From NCBI GenBank assembly GCA_900472785.1, contig UCJH01000047.1:348-64347 (forward strand): a DNA stretch of 64,000 nucleotides, in the 5' to 3' direction. This DNA comes from Hyphomicrobiales bacterium. Its GTDB lineage: Bacteria > Pseudomonadota > Alphaproteobacteria > Rhizobiales > Rhizobiaceae. The notes below the pieces were generated by a model that worked only from the letters and a program-made list of their open reading frames with translations, made no database searches and was not told the DNA's origin. Made by a program: the position numbers and the translations under genes. Positions 26,016 through 34,797 of the stretch are shown piece by piece (position 1 is the stretch's first letter; each line of letters opens with the position of its first letter).

Positions 26016-26953
26016 GGGACGTCCTCCGAGGTAGAAAGGTTCAGTCTTCGACGGAACGCATCGAGGAACAGAGCATGCTGTGCCGATGACTGCTCGTAGG
26101 AGGGCAGGCGGCTTCCCTTGCCATCGATGATTTCGGTATAGAGATAAGGCATGCCGCTGACGAACAGCGTTTCGAATGTCTGTAGGTTCTCTTCTCCAGC
26201 GGCATTGCGATGGACGAGCTTTTTGGCTCCCTCCTCGACGCGCCAGCTTTGTCCGTTACCGAAGAAGGTGATGGAAACCGGCTCGCCCGGCGCACGGTCC
26301 TGGGTGATCGCGAGGGTGCCGCCGCCTGCCAGATTGCCGCGCAACGTGCCAAACAGATCGACGCATCCCGGGATGCGGGCAGGCTGCGGAGTGGGGTTCA
26401 GGTCGGCTTCATCGAGGGCGATGACACGGTCGCCCAGCACGTGTTCGGCAAGGTCGAGGAAATGTATAGCATTGGAACCGAGGTTCCATCCGGCGCCCTT
26501 GACCTCCATCGACAGGCCGTTTTGCGTCGCCAGGAGGTCGCGCAGCCGGTCATAAGCGGGAAAACCTCGGCGACCGCAGTTGACATAAGCGGGGATGCCA
26601 CGGTCCGTCAGGACCTGACCGACAGCGTCGAGATCGGCGCGCGTGGTAAACAGGACTTTCTCGAAGATGACGGCTTTCGGCGTGCAGCGGGCAAGCAGGG
26701 TTTCGAAGGCCGCACGGCGATGTGCCGCCGAGGTGGCGATGATCACCAAATCGGCGGTGGCTGGTACCTGTTCCATATCGTCGAGCACTGTTGACCCGTT
26801 TGCAAAACCAGCAACCAGCGCCTCGGCCTGGGCACGCGCTTCTGCGCCGGGCTCAACGCCGATGACACGCATTGGAACTCCGGCAGCAGCGAGGGCCTCG
26901 ATGTGCCGACGGCCGATATTGCCGCAGCCAACGACCACAATTGTTGGAATCAT
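26000..26953 (-). CDS. Gfo/Idh/MocA-family oxidoreductase (second of the pair)
   Basis: 317 residues with VVGCGNIGRRHIEALAAAGV for NAD(P) and a diverged EKP position (VIFEKVLFTTRADLD), so the usual catalytic proline step reads EKV. NCGRRGFPAYDRLRDLL replaces the AYNRR region of its neighbour. It overlaps the downstream oxidoreductase by 16 bases and the upstream sialyltransferase-like gene by 4. The altered motif may mean a changed reaction or a non-catalytic partner. Substrate unknown. Confidence 0.7.
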   Translation of the reverse strand: MIPTIVVVGCGNIGRRHIEALAAAGVPMRVIGVEPGAEARAQAEALVAGFANGSTVLDDMEQVPATADLVIIATSAAHRRAAFETLLARCTPKAVIFEKVLFTTRADLDAVGQVLTDRGIPAYVNCGRRGFPAYDRLRDLLATQNGLSMEVKGAGWNLGSNAIHFLDLAEHVLGDRVIALDEADLNPTPQPARIPGCVDLFGTLRGNLAGGGTLAITQDRAPGEPVSITFFGNGQSWRVEEGAKKLVHRNAAGEENLQTFETLFVSGMPYLYTEIIDGKGSRLPSYEQSSAQHALFLDAFRRRLNLSTSEDVPCPIS

Positions 26954-28176
26954 GCGGATATGACCTCGCTAATCAATGAATGAAAGAAAGTTTGCTCAGC
27001 CTGCCAATTGTGGCGGCTGGGCCAGGATCCCGTATGGCGCTTACCATAATAGTGCGACACGGCGGAAGTGTTGTGGTCCAGCGAATAGCCGAAAACCTGT
27101 CCCGGTGACAACTTTTCACCGACCTCGCTCTGCGTCCAGGCAAGCCCGATCAGGCCGGCACTCGGGGAGGCGTCAAGCGCTGCGAACATCCGTCCATAAA
27201 GGGCCGTCGGCACCAGCTCTATAGCCACGTCTCGATGCAGGTACGGTTCGAGAAGCTGGAGACCATTTGAAAATCGGTTCCTGATGTTGCAACCGGTCAG
27301 CACGACGAGGATGCCAGGCTGCGTCTCCCGCATGGGGATGTGGGTGAAATCGGCTGGACGGAACCATATGTCTGTTCGTTGTCCCAAGTCAGCTGATTCC
27401 ACGGCTGCGGCATGATTGTTGAACCGGATCACCAACTGGTGCGAGTCGATCACACTGCCGAGACGCCGCGCCTCAAGTGAGGGGCCATTCGCAACAACCG
27501 CTAGGTTTCCGGCGGACTGCTGGATCAACTGCACGAAGCGGTCTTCGAAACGGGAGAGATGGGCGGCGACTGCGCGTGCGCGCTCGGCCTGCGGAAGAAC
27601 GATCTTCCCATTGTCCGCCGCGGCGGCCAGAATCAGGTCCAAGTAACCTGTTGAAGACAGCGCTGACGGTTTGCTTCGTCCGATCCGGGCAAGCAGGTCG
27701 AATGCTTCCCTGCGATAACCTGCATCGTTGGCCAGCGCGGCTGCCCGCAGCAAAACGCGTTCTGACGTCTCTCCCTCCCGGATGAGGCGAGGAAACCATT
27801 CCATTGCCTCGTTCGCACCTTTTCGTTCCCACAACAGGTTGACAAGAAAGTTAAGCGCCTTCTGCGCCAAAACTGGTGGCCCATGGGAAACGATCGTCTG
27901 CAGCAGGGGCAGAGCGTCCGCCAAGGGCAGGAGCCCAAAGCGCGAGAGGCTCGCCACCTGCATCATCAATTCGGGATCATTCGGAGTGGCCGTGAGTGCA
28001 TGCCGCAGCGCGAGAGCCGCCTCTTCGAACTCACCCTGCTCATAGAGCCGCAGATATTTCTTACGATCCCGCCGACCGGGCGCACCTTCCATCCACCAGC
28101 GGACGGTTTGGCCGATCTTATGCAATCCATCTTCCAGACCAAGTCGGCCGAGAATATGTGGGTAAGTAGAAAACAT
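26950..28176 (-). CDS. Sialyltransferase-like glycosyltransferase (GT29 motifs) with helical N-terminal region
   Basis: 408 residues. Residues 35-215 are helical and TPR-like. The C-terminal half carries all sialyltransferase landmarks: motif L at 226-254 (VVANGPSLEARRLG, then VIDSHQLVIRFNN), motif S at 337-363 (SPSAGLIGLAWT, later QVFGYS), motif III HYYG at 375-378, and motif VS H389-x4-E394, whose histidine is the catalytic base in animal sialyltransferases. No signal peptide or membrane anchor is seen, so it probably acts in the cytoplasm. It sits in the operon with the nonulosonate genes and is the natural candidate to use the CMP sugar made by LegF. Family assignment is from motifs only. 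Confidence 0.75.
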   Translation of the reverse strand: MFSTYPHILGRLGLEDGLHKIGQTVRWWMEGAPGRRDRKKYLRLYEQGEFEEAALALRHALTATPNDPELMMQVASLSRFGLLPLADALPLLQTIVSHGPPVLAQKALNFLVNLLWERKGANEAMEWFPRLIREGETSERVLLRAAALANDAGYRREAFDLLARIGRSKPSALSSTGYLDLILAAAADNGKIVLPQAERARAVAAHLSRFEDRFVQLIQQSAGNLAVVANGPSLEARRLGSVIDSHQLVIRFNNHAAAVESADLGQRTDIWFRPADFTHIPMRETQPGILVVLTGCNIRNRFSNGLQLLEPYLHRDVAIELVPTALYGRMFAALDASPSAGLIGLAWTQSEVGEKLSPGQVFGYSLDHNTSAVSHYYGKRHTGSWPSRHNWQAEQTFFHSLISEVISA

Positions 28177-28322
28177 CTGGTTAGGCTATCCTGTTGCCGT
28201 CGCCATCGCCGAAATATCAGTTCTTTTTGGCGCTGCGATATTGCACAGTGACTTAATGGATGCATGGGTGAGTAGCAAGACTGGGCGCTTGCTGAACGGA
28301 ATCCCCACTGGTTGTGGTTGCG

Positions 28323-29006
28323 TCAAAACCTTCCACGCAACAACATGAAACCTTCTGCGGCCCGCGTGCCTGACGCCGCGCCACGTGTCATGGCCAAGGC
28401 ACGAAGGGCTTCCAGGCTACGCGGAAACGGAAACTCACCGATTTCATCTCCAAACATTGCCGTGATCCTCAGCTTTTCCTCAAGCTGCTCACTGATATCA
28501 ATGAAGATATTGGGATTGAAGATGTCACTCACGAACAACCCTGCGTCCGTCTCGGAAAGCGTTTCATAGACCAAAGTCCACCGAACCGAGGGATAACGGA
28601 ACCATTTGGTACATGCGGTTGCGGCAGCATGCACGACGTGGTGATCAGAGTGGGCATCACCACGATGGGGGATAAGGATCATTTCCGGCTGGATCGCAGT
28701 CACGACCTTGCCTATGCCGCCAATAACGTCGCCAAGCGGAAGGGTTTCGAGTTGGGCCGAGGGTAGATTCAACCGATGAACCCCGGCGAAACGGTACGCT
28801 TTCGCGACCTCGTCGATTTCGGTTTCACGACGGGTCACCTTCTCGGAAGGCCAACCCTGCTCGGTCGTGATGCCGGTAACGATCAGCCAGTGGATCGGCC
28901 GCCCAGCCGCTTGAGCCCGCAACAACAGGCCGCCGGCGCCGAGTGTCTCGTCGTCAGGATGAGGGGCTATGACCAGAATTGGGCCTTTTCCACTTTCCAG
29001 CAGCAT
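28323..29006 (-). CDS. PIG-L family N-acetylglucosamine-type deacetylase
   Basis: 227 residues. The zinc-binding AHPDDE motif lies at residues 14-20 (APHPDDE) and the second metal motif is HSDHH (about residue 118). LmbE/PIG-L enzymes remove N-acetyl groups from amino sugars or sugar conjugates. Its ATG shares one base with the legG stop (TGATG), so it is co-translated with the epimerase. In this cluster it could free an amino group of the nonulosonate or its precursor for another acyl group. That role is inferred. Confidence 0.85.
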   Translation of the reverse strand: MLLESGKGPILVIAPHPDDETLGAGGLLLRAQAAGRPIHWLIVTGITTEQGWPSEKVTRRETEIDEVAKAYRFAGVHRLNLPSAQLETLPLGDVIGGIGKVVTAIQPEMILIPHRGDAHSDHHVVHAAATACTKWFRYPSVRWTLVYETLSETDAGLFVSDIFNPNIFIDISEQLEEKLRITAMFGDEIGEFPFPRSLEALRALAMTRGAASGTRAAEGFMLLRGRF

Positions 29007-30175
29007 TATCGTCCTCCCTCAACCCATTTTTTATCGAGCAGGTGTTTACCAAGTTCAACATTGCCCAAGACCTCAGCTATGCGTTTCCCCGCCTTGCCGT
29101 CGCCATAGGGTGTCCTTTTTTTTGCGACCAGCGCGCGAAAGTTCTCGTCGGTCGTCGCTTTGGCAATTGCCGCTGCAATTTCCTGCGGATCGTAATCCGT
29201 GAAAATCACATTATCCCCATGCTCCCGGCCTCTTTGGCGTATGCCGATATTGACCACCGGCAGGCCCATGGTGGGCGCTTCCAAGATTCCCGCAGAGGAA
29301 TTTCCGACCATCACACGCGCGTGGCGCAGCATGTTGATGAACGCTTTTCGCTCCAGAAAAGTGAAAGCTTTCGCTTTCGGACAGCGCGCGATCAGTTCGT
29401 CGATTTCCAGGCTGATCGCTTTGTTGCCGGGATCGGTATTGGGGGCCATCACGGCAATGTTCAGCCCGCTCGCCTCAAGCACGCGGGTGATCGACGCCAT
29501 ATGCGCTCTGGCTTCGGAAAAATCAGTGATCGTCGGGTGATAGAGCAGGACCGCATAGGGTTCGCTATTCCACTTAACGCCGAGTGCGGCCTCGACTTCA
29601 ATTCGCGTCATGTCCGGCGTTGCGTGAATCCGATCGAGACCCGATGCGCCGGTCACGTGAATGCGCCAGGGCTCCTCGCCGAGTTCGCGCAGGCGGCTGC
29701 CGCTAAGCTCGGTTGTCGCCATGTGGAGGTGGGACATTTTGGAGACAGCGTGCCTGACAAGATTGTCGACGTTGCCGTCGTCGGCATGATCGCCACCGCC
29801 GACATGCACGACCGGGATATGATGATAGATCGCTGCGAGCGCGCCGGTCATCACTTCTTCCCGATCACCCATCACGACGAGGAAATCAGGTGTTTCGCGG
29901 GCGAAAAGGTCGGTGAGGCCCGCAAGTTGCAGGCCCATTCCCTTGACGCGTCCCCCGAGGCCGTCTGACGCAAGAAGAGAGTCTATCCGAGCGACGATCC
30001 GATGACCGTCCGCTTCGATCTGACGAACAGAATGGCCATGCAGGCCGGTCAGATGCGCACCGGTGACGATCACACCTTCATTGAGGCCAGGGTGCGCGCG
30101 CACAGCTGCAATGATCGGTGCAAGGATATCGTATTCGGAGCGAATCCCGGTCAGGAAATGAACTGTTCTTGTCAT
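29006..30175 (-). CDS. legG: Hydrolysing UDP/GDP-sugar 2-epimerase, LegG/NeuC-like
   Basis: 389 residues with GT-B-like epimerase fold. GIRSEYDILAPII at the start and NSSAGILEAPTMGLPVVNIGIRQRGREHGDNVI near the end are typical of the NeuC/LegG branch. It epimerises C2 and hydrolyses the nucleotide from the diacetamido sugar, giving the free ManNAc-like six-carbon substrate of LegI. The presence of this NeuC-type enzyme rather than a PseG-type hydrolase is the main argument for a legionaminic-like instead of a pseudaminic-like product. ATG 30175. Confidence 0.9.
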   Translation of the reverse strand: MTRTVHFLTGIRSEYDILAPIIAAVRAHPGLNEGVIVTGAHLTGLHGHSVRQIEADGHRIVARIDSLLASDGLGGRVKGMGLQLAGLTDLFARETPDFLVVMGDREEVMTGALAAIYHHIPVVHVGGGDHADDGNVDNLVRHAVSKMSHLHMATTELSGSRLRELGEEPWRIHVTGASGLDRIHATPDMTRIEVEAALGVKWNSEPYAVLLYHPTITDFSEARAHMASITRVLEASGLNIAVMAPNTDPGNKAISLEIDELIARCPKAKAFTFLERKAFINMLRHARVMVGNSSAGILEAPTMGLPVVNIGIRQRGREHGDNVIFTDYDPQEIAAAIAKATTDENFRALVAKKRTPYGDGKAGKRIAEVLGNVELGKHLLDKKWVEGGR

Positions 30176-30360
30176 GTTGCTTTCGCTTAGTAGAGGTCGG
30201 AATGCAGTGTCAGAAGGCGTAACCGGTAAATATCCGTTAAATTGCCCGCCACGACGGGGGAGTTTTGACGCCGAGGCAACCGAGGGGCATGAGTGAACGC
30301 AATTCAGCCGCTTCGATAGCTTGGCGCTGCATCGTCAACGGGCAATATCGATCACCCATA

Positions 30361-31008
30361 TCACTCCATGACAGGAAATTGCGATGTTCGACGGGTTGCT
30401 TTGAGATAGGAGCTGTCTGGCAAGTGGGTGGCGACCACGGTTCCTGCCCCGACGAAGGCGCTACGCCCAACGCGGATATCCGGCACGATGACAGCGCCGG
30501 CGCCGATAAAGGCATGGTCTCCTACGTGAACATTGCCGCAGAGCACTGCCCCGGGCGCTATCATCGCTCCGGCGCCGATGCGGCAGTCATGATCCACCTG
30601 GGCTCCGGTATTGATGATGGCTGCGGAACCGATGACGCAATCCGCCTGTAAAATCGCGCCTGCCATGATGACGGCCCCGGCATCGATTTGGGCAGAAGGG
30701 GAAACGACCGCGGCAGGATGGATCAGCGATGGAACCCGAGCGCCGGCGGCTGCCAGTCTGATAAATTCACGCCAGCGGATATCGCCCTTGCCGATGGCGG
30801 GGAACAGGTCGTTCTGCTCGAGCCAGGAGGAATCTGCCAGCAGATCGACACCGTCGCCCAGTATGGGAGCACCGAGATTTTCTTCACCGCGTTCATCCGC
30901 AGGCGCCAGGAAGCCCGTAACATGCCAGCCAATCGCGCGCGCGAGTTCGGCAACGACCTTGGCATGACCGCCAGCTCCCAGGATTATCAATCGGCCCGGA
31001 TTTGTCAT
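30361..31008 (-). CDS. legH: NeuD/PglD-family sugar O- or N-acyltransferase, LegH-like
   Basis: 215 residues. An N-terminal Rossmann-like part (LIILGAGGHAKVVAELARAIGW) precedes a left-handed beta helix of hexapeptide repeats from about residue 90 (HPAAVVSPSAQIDAGAVIMAGAILQADCVIG and following), as in PglD, LegH and NeuD. It probably N-acetylates the 4-amino group made by LegC, using acetyl-CoA. It overlaps legI by 4 bases. A 185-base gap separates it from legG downstream; I see no gene there. A role as O-acetyltransferase of the final sugar cannot be excluded. Confidence 0.82.
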   Translation of the reverse strand: MTNPGRLIILGAGGHAKVVAELARAIGWHVTGFLAPADERGEENLGAPILGDGVDLLADSSWLEQNDLFPAIGKGDIRWREFIRLAAAGARVPSLIHPAAVVSPSAQIDAGAVIMAGAILQADCVIGSAAIINTGAQVDHDCRIGAGAMIAPGAVLCGNVHVGDHAFIGAGAVIVPDIRVGRSAFVGAGTVVATHLPDSSYLKATRRTSQFPVME

Positions 31009-32054
31009 GTCAGATCCTCAAGTGTGATGAGCGTGTTGGCGGCAACAGGTTGGCCTAAAGTCCGGCCGGCAAGCAAGCCCTCCATGCGGGGTGGCAAGCC
31101 CGTGCCCGGCCGCAGCAAAATGAGGTCATCGGCGATAAGCTTGTGTCCGGCCGGCAAGTTCCGGCGGACAGCAACGCTCCTCCGTCCGAGTTGCCGGGCG
31201 GAAGTTTCGCAGGGCTGGGGGGCTTTTACCGTGCCGCCCAGTGCTTTTTCGACGCCACGAATGCCGGCAACCATCGCCTCGAATTCATGGGGTTCAAGTG
31301 AAGCCTTGTGGTCGGGACCTGGCAGATTGCGGTCGAGCGTAAGATGTTTTTCAATAATACAGGCGCCGAGCGCAACAGCAGCGATCGAAACGGCGATACC
31401 GTCGGAATGATCGGAATAGCCGACAGGCAACCCCGTTATTTCAGAAAGCGTCGGAATAACACGAAGATGAAGCTCTTCAAATGGCGCTGGGTAGCTGCTT
31501 GTGCAGTGCAGAAGAGCGATATCCTCACTGCCGGCCTTGCGAAGCGTCTCCACGCCAAAGGCGACTTCTTCAACGTCGCACATGCCGGTTGACAGAATGA
31601 CAGGACGCCGCTTCGATCCCATATGCGAAAGATAGGACTGCGAAACGCAATCGGGGGACGGAACCTTGAAAGCTGGTACGCCAAGCCGGTCGAGCATGTC
31701 GATGCTTTCTAGGTCGAAAGGCGATGAAAGAAAAATGATACCCTCGGCACGGCACTGTTCCAGAATGCGAACATGCGCTGTTTCATCGAGTTCCAAGGCT
31801 TTCAACATGGCATGTTGATCGGTCTGGTTGGTATTCGCTTTCTGGTAGGCGGCCGTTGGCGTGGCGCGAACCACCAGCTGATCGGCCTGAAACGTCTGGA
31901 ATTTCACCGCATCAGCGCCGGCAGTCCGGGCGGCACTGACCATCTTCGCAGCCAACTCCGGATCACCATTATGATTGACGCCTATTTCCGCGATGATGAA
32001 ACACGGGTTTTTTCCACCGATAACTTTATCGGCGATTGAGAATATTTTGGTCAT
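31005..32054 (-). CDS. legI: Nonulosonic acid synthase, LegI/NeuB-like
   Basis: 349 residues. Condenses the hydrolysed six-carbon sugar with phosphoenolpyruvate to give the nine-carbon acid. TIM barrel with FIIAEIGVNHNGDPELA at the start, DAVKFQTFQ, SSPFDLESIDMLDRLGVPAFKVPS and SDHSDGIAVSIAAVALGA; the last 60 residues are an antifreeze-like SAF domain (RRSVAVRRNLPAGHKLIADDL) that closes the active site of the partner subunit. Its ATG overlaps the stop of the 877-residue gene by 4 bases. This is the pathway's defining enzyme. Confidence 0.92.
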   Translation of the reverse strand: MTKIFSIADKVIGGKNPCFIIAEIGVNHNGDPELAAKMVSAARTAGADAVKFQTFQADQLVVRATPTAAYQKANTNQTDQHAMLKALELDETAHVRILEQCRAEGIIFLSSPFDLESIDMLDRLGVPAFKVPSPDCVSQSYLSHMGSKRRPVILSTGMCDVEEVAFGVETLRKAGSEDIALLHCTSSYPAPFEELHLRVIPTLSEITGLPVGYSDHSDGIAVSIAAVALGACIIEKHLTLDRNLPGPDHKASLEPHEFEAMVAGIRGVEKALGGTVKAPQPCETSARQLGRRSVAVRRNLPAGHKLIADDLILLRPGTGLPPRMEGLLAGRTLGQPVAANTLITLEDLT

Positions 32055-34684
32055 GCTAGATACTCGCGGAATGGTGCCGTTACAAAAAGTGACGACGCAA
32101 GTTCATCACTCCGACGGATCGTTTCTGGGCCTTTGGCGATGACGTCATCAACGATGGCGGTCAGGCGGTCGAATGTGGAGTTGTCGATGAGCTCCGGATT
32201 GTTTCGTACGAACTCATCGACCCAGGTCGGGGATTCCGGGCCTGCCGTCAAGGCTTCCGAAACCACCTTTGTGATCTGGTCGCTGTTCGTGCAGAACGGA
32301 ACTCCCAGTATGTCGTGCCATGGCATTGGGTAATCGACGCCATCTGTACTGACAATGGCGACGTTTCGCTCCAATATCGCGGCTTCCAAGGCCGTCACGC
32401 TATAGCAATTCAAGACAACATCGCTTGCGATCAGCAGGTCTTTAATGTCGATGTCCGCCACGTAGCAAATGTGGCCGGCATTTTCCTCGGCGATGATCTG
32501 GCGGTAGCGATCAACGTGACCGGGACCCTCTTCAGGATGTGCTTTGAGAATGATACGCGCCGGCATATCTATCGCCTTGACGCCGCGAATAATCATTCTC
32601 CAGACGGGAAGGATGTGGTCGGCGGGCATCGGTTGAGTTGGGAAGGAAATAATCGGAGGGTCGCCTGCATGTAGCCCGATTCGCTTACGGGCCTCCTTGC
32701 GCGAATTAAGTGGGCTATACCCAACCGGCCGCATGATCCGCGGCGAGCCGAATGTGTAGCAGCGAGCGCGGGGAATACCGAAATAACGGTCATACTCTGT
32801 CGCAAAGTAATCGGAATAGACGGCTGCGTAATCAGTAGGCACCGTGCCGTAGCGGCAATAGGCGGCATTAATGCAGTGCGGTTCGATTGCAATGGATGGA
32901 ATACCGATGGCACGAGCGATCGTTGCAAATTGCGTCGTGCGAGGCGAGCGAATGGGGGAAACCACGATCGCAGAATAATCGTTCTCTTTCAGGTGCGCGG
33001 TAATGGTGCAAGCATTGCCGAGAACGTGCAGGACCGCCTCGGGAAGACCCTCGGTCAGCATGGAATCAAGGACTGACCTGAGGCATAGATCAGTCTTGTG
33101 CGTCTCCAACAATTTTCTAGCCGTATCGGCCACCGCCAATAGAAAGAAGTTGGAAAATTCTTTTGCGACTGCTTTTCCCGGTTCCTTTGCTGCCACGCTG
33201 AGCAAGATTGCGTTGCCGCCTTTTGACATGCCGTGCAGAGGGGCATCCTTCTGGACCTGTCTGACGGTCTTCTGCAGATTGGCCGGGTTGCCCTGAGGCG
33301 CCAGGATGTCAACATCGAATCGATCGCTTAAATGAGTCGCCATCTGCGCAGATGTTCCGATATATGCGCGCGATTCGTGTGCGACAAAGGCGATGCTTTT
33401 CCGATCAGTTGACCGGTCGACGGCTTTTCGTTTTTTGGGGACGGCGGAGGAGGTTAAATAGGCCTCGACCGCTTTCGTTGATGGACCCGCTCTCCCTGCA
33501 AACACCTCCTCCAACGCGGCAATTTTTCCGAGGATCGGATCCTGGCTTCCAACAATTGCACGGCGTTGCATATCGGCGATGCGAGAGGCGAATTTGGTCG
33601 CGGTCTTGACCGATTCCGTCCGGCAGCATCCCTTGATGCGCGGGTTTTGCCAGAGTTCCGGGCCGGAGAAAAAGAAACGGAACAGCTCGAAACTTTCGCC
33701 GAAAGACACGATGACGCTGTCGAAGGACGGATCAAGCACGGCCCGATGAATTGCTTCGATGCGCAGCGCCTTGAAGAACAGTTTGTCACTGACCTCGAGT
33801 ACCAGGTCTCTGTCCAGGTCGGATATGCCGGGAACGAATTTCTCGATCCATGGTGCGCCTTCGATGAAACTCTTCATCAAGGTCTCGGCAACCTTCAGGG
33901 TTTTCTGGTGAACATCGAAATACTGTTGCTGGAAGCGGTCGATTCTCGAGCGCCCGTGCTCGATCTCTATTTCCACGCCAGGCAGAACCGCCCGAATGGC
34001 CTCAAGATCGATCTTGCCGTAAAGATCCCCGTACTGGAGGAGCGTAACTTTTTCTGCGCCAAGCGTAAGGGTTCTGATCGCGGCTGGCGAAAGTTTCCCA
34101 TCCATCACGATCAGACGGCTCTTGCATGCTTGTGGTTTCATGTAATCCGCTGAGTGGGACTCCGCGTGCGAAGTCGTCTCATAAAGAGGTCTCGGGGTAA
34201 GCGACCGAATGATCGCAGTCCAGTCAACCAGAGATGCTGCCTCTTTATTCTCACCATACTCAGTTAGAACCTTAAGAGCCATCTCGATATCGCCCCGCTC
34301 AAGAAGAGCGGAAACCAGCGCAATGGACGTGTTTTTGTTTTTTTTTGCCCTGGCAGAGATCGCCGGCATCGACTTGGACAGCGTATCGATGTCGGGGCGG
34401 CGCACACCAGTGGCTATCAACGTTATACCATAGTCAAGAGCTCTCGGCTTGGCGGAGAGATAGTTGACTACGAAGCTATTTGCAGCCTCTTGGCCAAATC
34501 GAGATATAATCTGTTCATGCAGCCACAGGATACGCGCACGCGTATGTCTTACGAGAGGAGAATGGATAAAGTATTTCTGTGCAGCATTTGGTCCAAAAAA
34601 TCGCAACAATAGATAAAGTGTCAGGTGAGAAAAATTTCTCTCTATTTTCCCCATATAATTGATAAATTCTTTCAAAGAGCTCAT
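32051..34684 (-). CDS. Large putative glycosyltransferase, 877 aa
   Basis: The longest gene of the island. Residues 1-170 are helical, 175-400 form a separate alpha/beta part, and the C-terminal half (about 430-860) looks like a GT-B glycosyltransferase related to CDP-glycerol transferase and capsule synthesis folds: KSIAFVAHESRAYIGTSAQMATHLSDRF at its start, SFPTQPMPADHILPVWRMI, the phosphate-contact motif LKAHPEEG, and DIKDLLIASDVVLNCYSVTALEAAILERN near the end. No membrane helices. It overlaps legI and is thus part of the pathway operon. It may polymerise or transfer the nonulosonate. Family not recognised with certainty. Confidence 0.6.
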   Translation of the reverse strand: MSSLKEFINYMGKIERNFSHLTLYLLLRFFGPNAAQKYFIHSPLVRHTRARILWLHEQIISRFGQEAANSFVVNYLSAKPRALDYGITLIATGVRRPDIDTLSKSMPAISARAKKNKNTSIALVSALLERGDIEMALKVLTEYGENKEAASLVDWTAIIRSLTPRPLYETTSHAESHSADYMKPQACKSRLIVMDGKLSPAAIRTLTLGAEKVTLLQYGDLYGKIDLEAIRAVLPGVEIEIEHGRSRIDRFQQQYFDVHQKTLKVAETLMKSFIEGAPWIEKFVPGISDLDRDLVLEVSDKLFFKALRIEAIHRAVLDPSFDSVIVSFGESFELFRFFFSGPELWQNPRIKGCCRTESVKTATKFASRIADMQRRAIVGSQDPILGKIAALEEVFAGRAGPSTKAVEAYLTSSAVPKKRKAVDRSTDRKSIAFVAHESRAYIGTSAQMATHLSDRFDVDILAPQGNPANLQKTVRQVQKDAPLHGMSKGGNAILLSVAAKEPGKAVAKEFSNFFLLAVADTARKLLETHKTDLCLRSVLDSMLTEGLPEAVLHVLGNACTITAHLKENDYSAIVVSPIRSPRTTQFATIARAIGIPSIAIEPHCINAAYCRYGTVPTDYAAVYSDYFATEYDRYFGIPRARCYTFGSPRIMRPVGYSPLNSRKEARKRIGLHAGDPPIISFPTQPMPADHILPVWRMIIRGVKAIDMPARIILKAHPEEGPGHVDRYRQIIAEENAGHICYVADIDIKDLLIASDVVLNCYSVTALEAAILERNVAIVSTDGVDYPMPWHDILGVPFCTNSDQITKVVSEALTAGPESPTWVDEFVRNNPELIDNSTFDRLTAIVDDVIAKGPETIRRSDELASSLFVTAPFREYLA

Positions 34685-34797
34685 TCTTCTCTTGGTACCT
34701 TTTACTAGGTGGCGTTTGTAGAAGCCTGGTCAGTTTGCTGGAAAATCTAATCGCTCTGCGTCATGATAATGCAGCGCATTGAAATGTAGTTCTCTAA

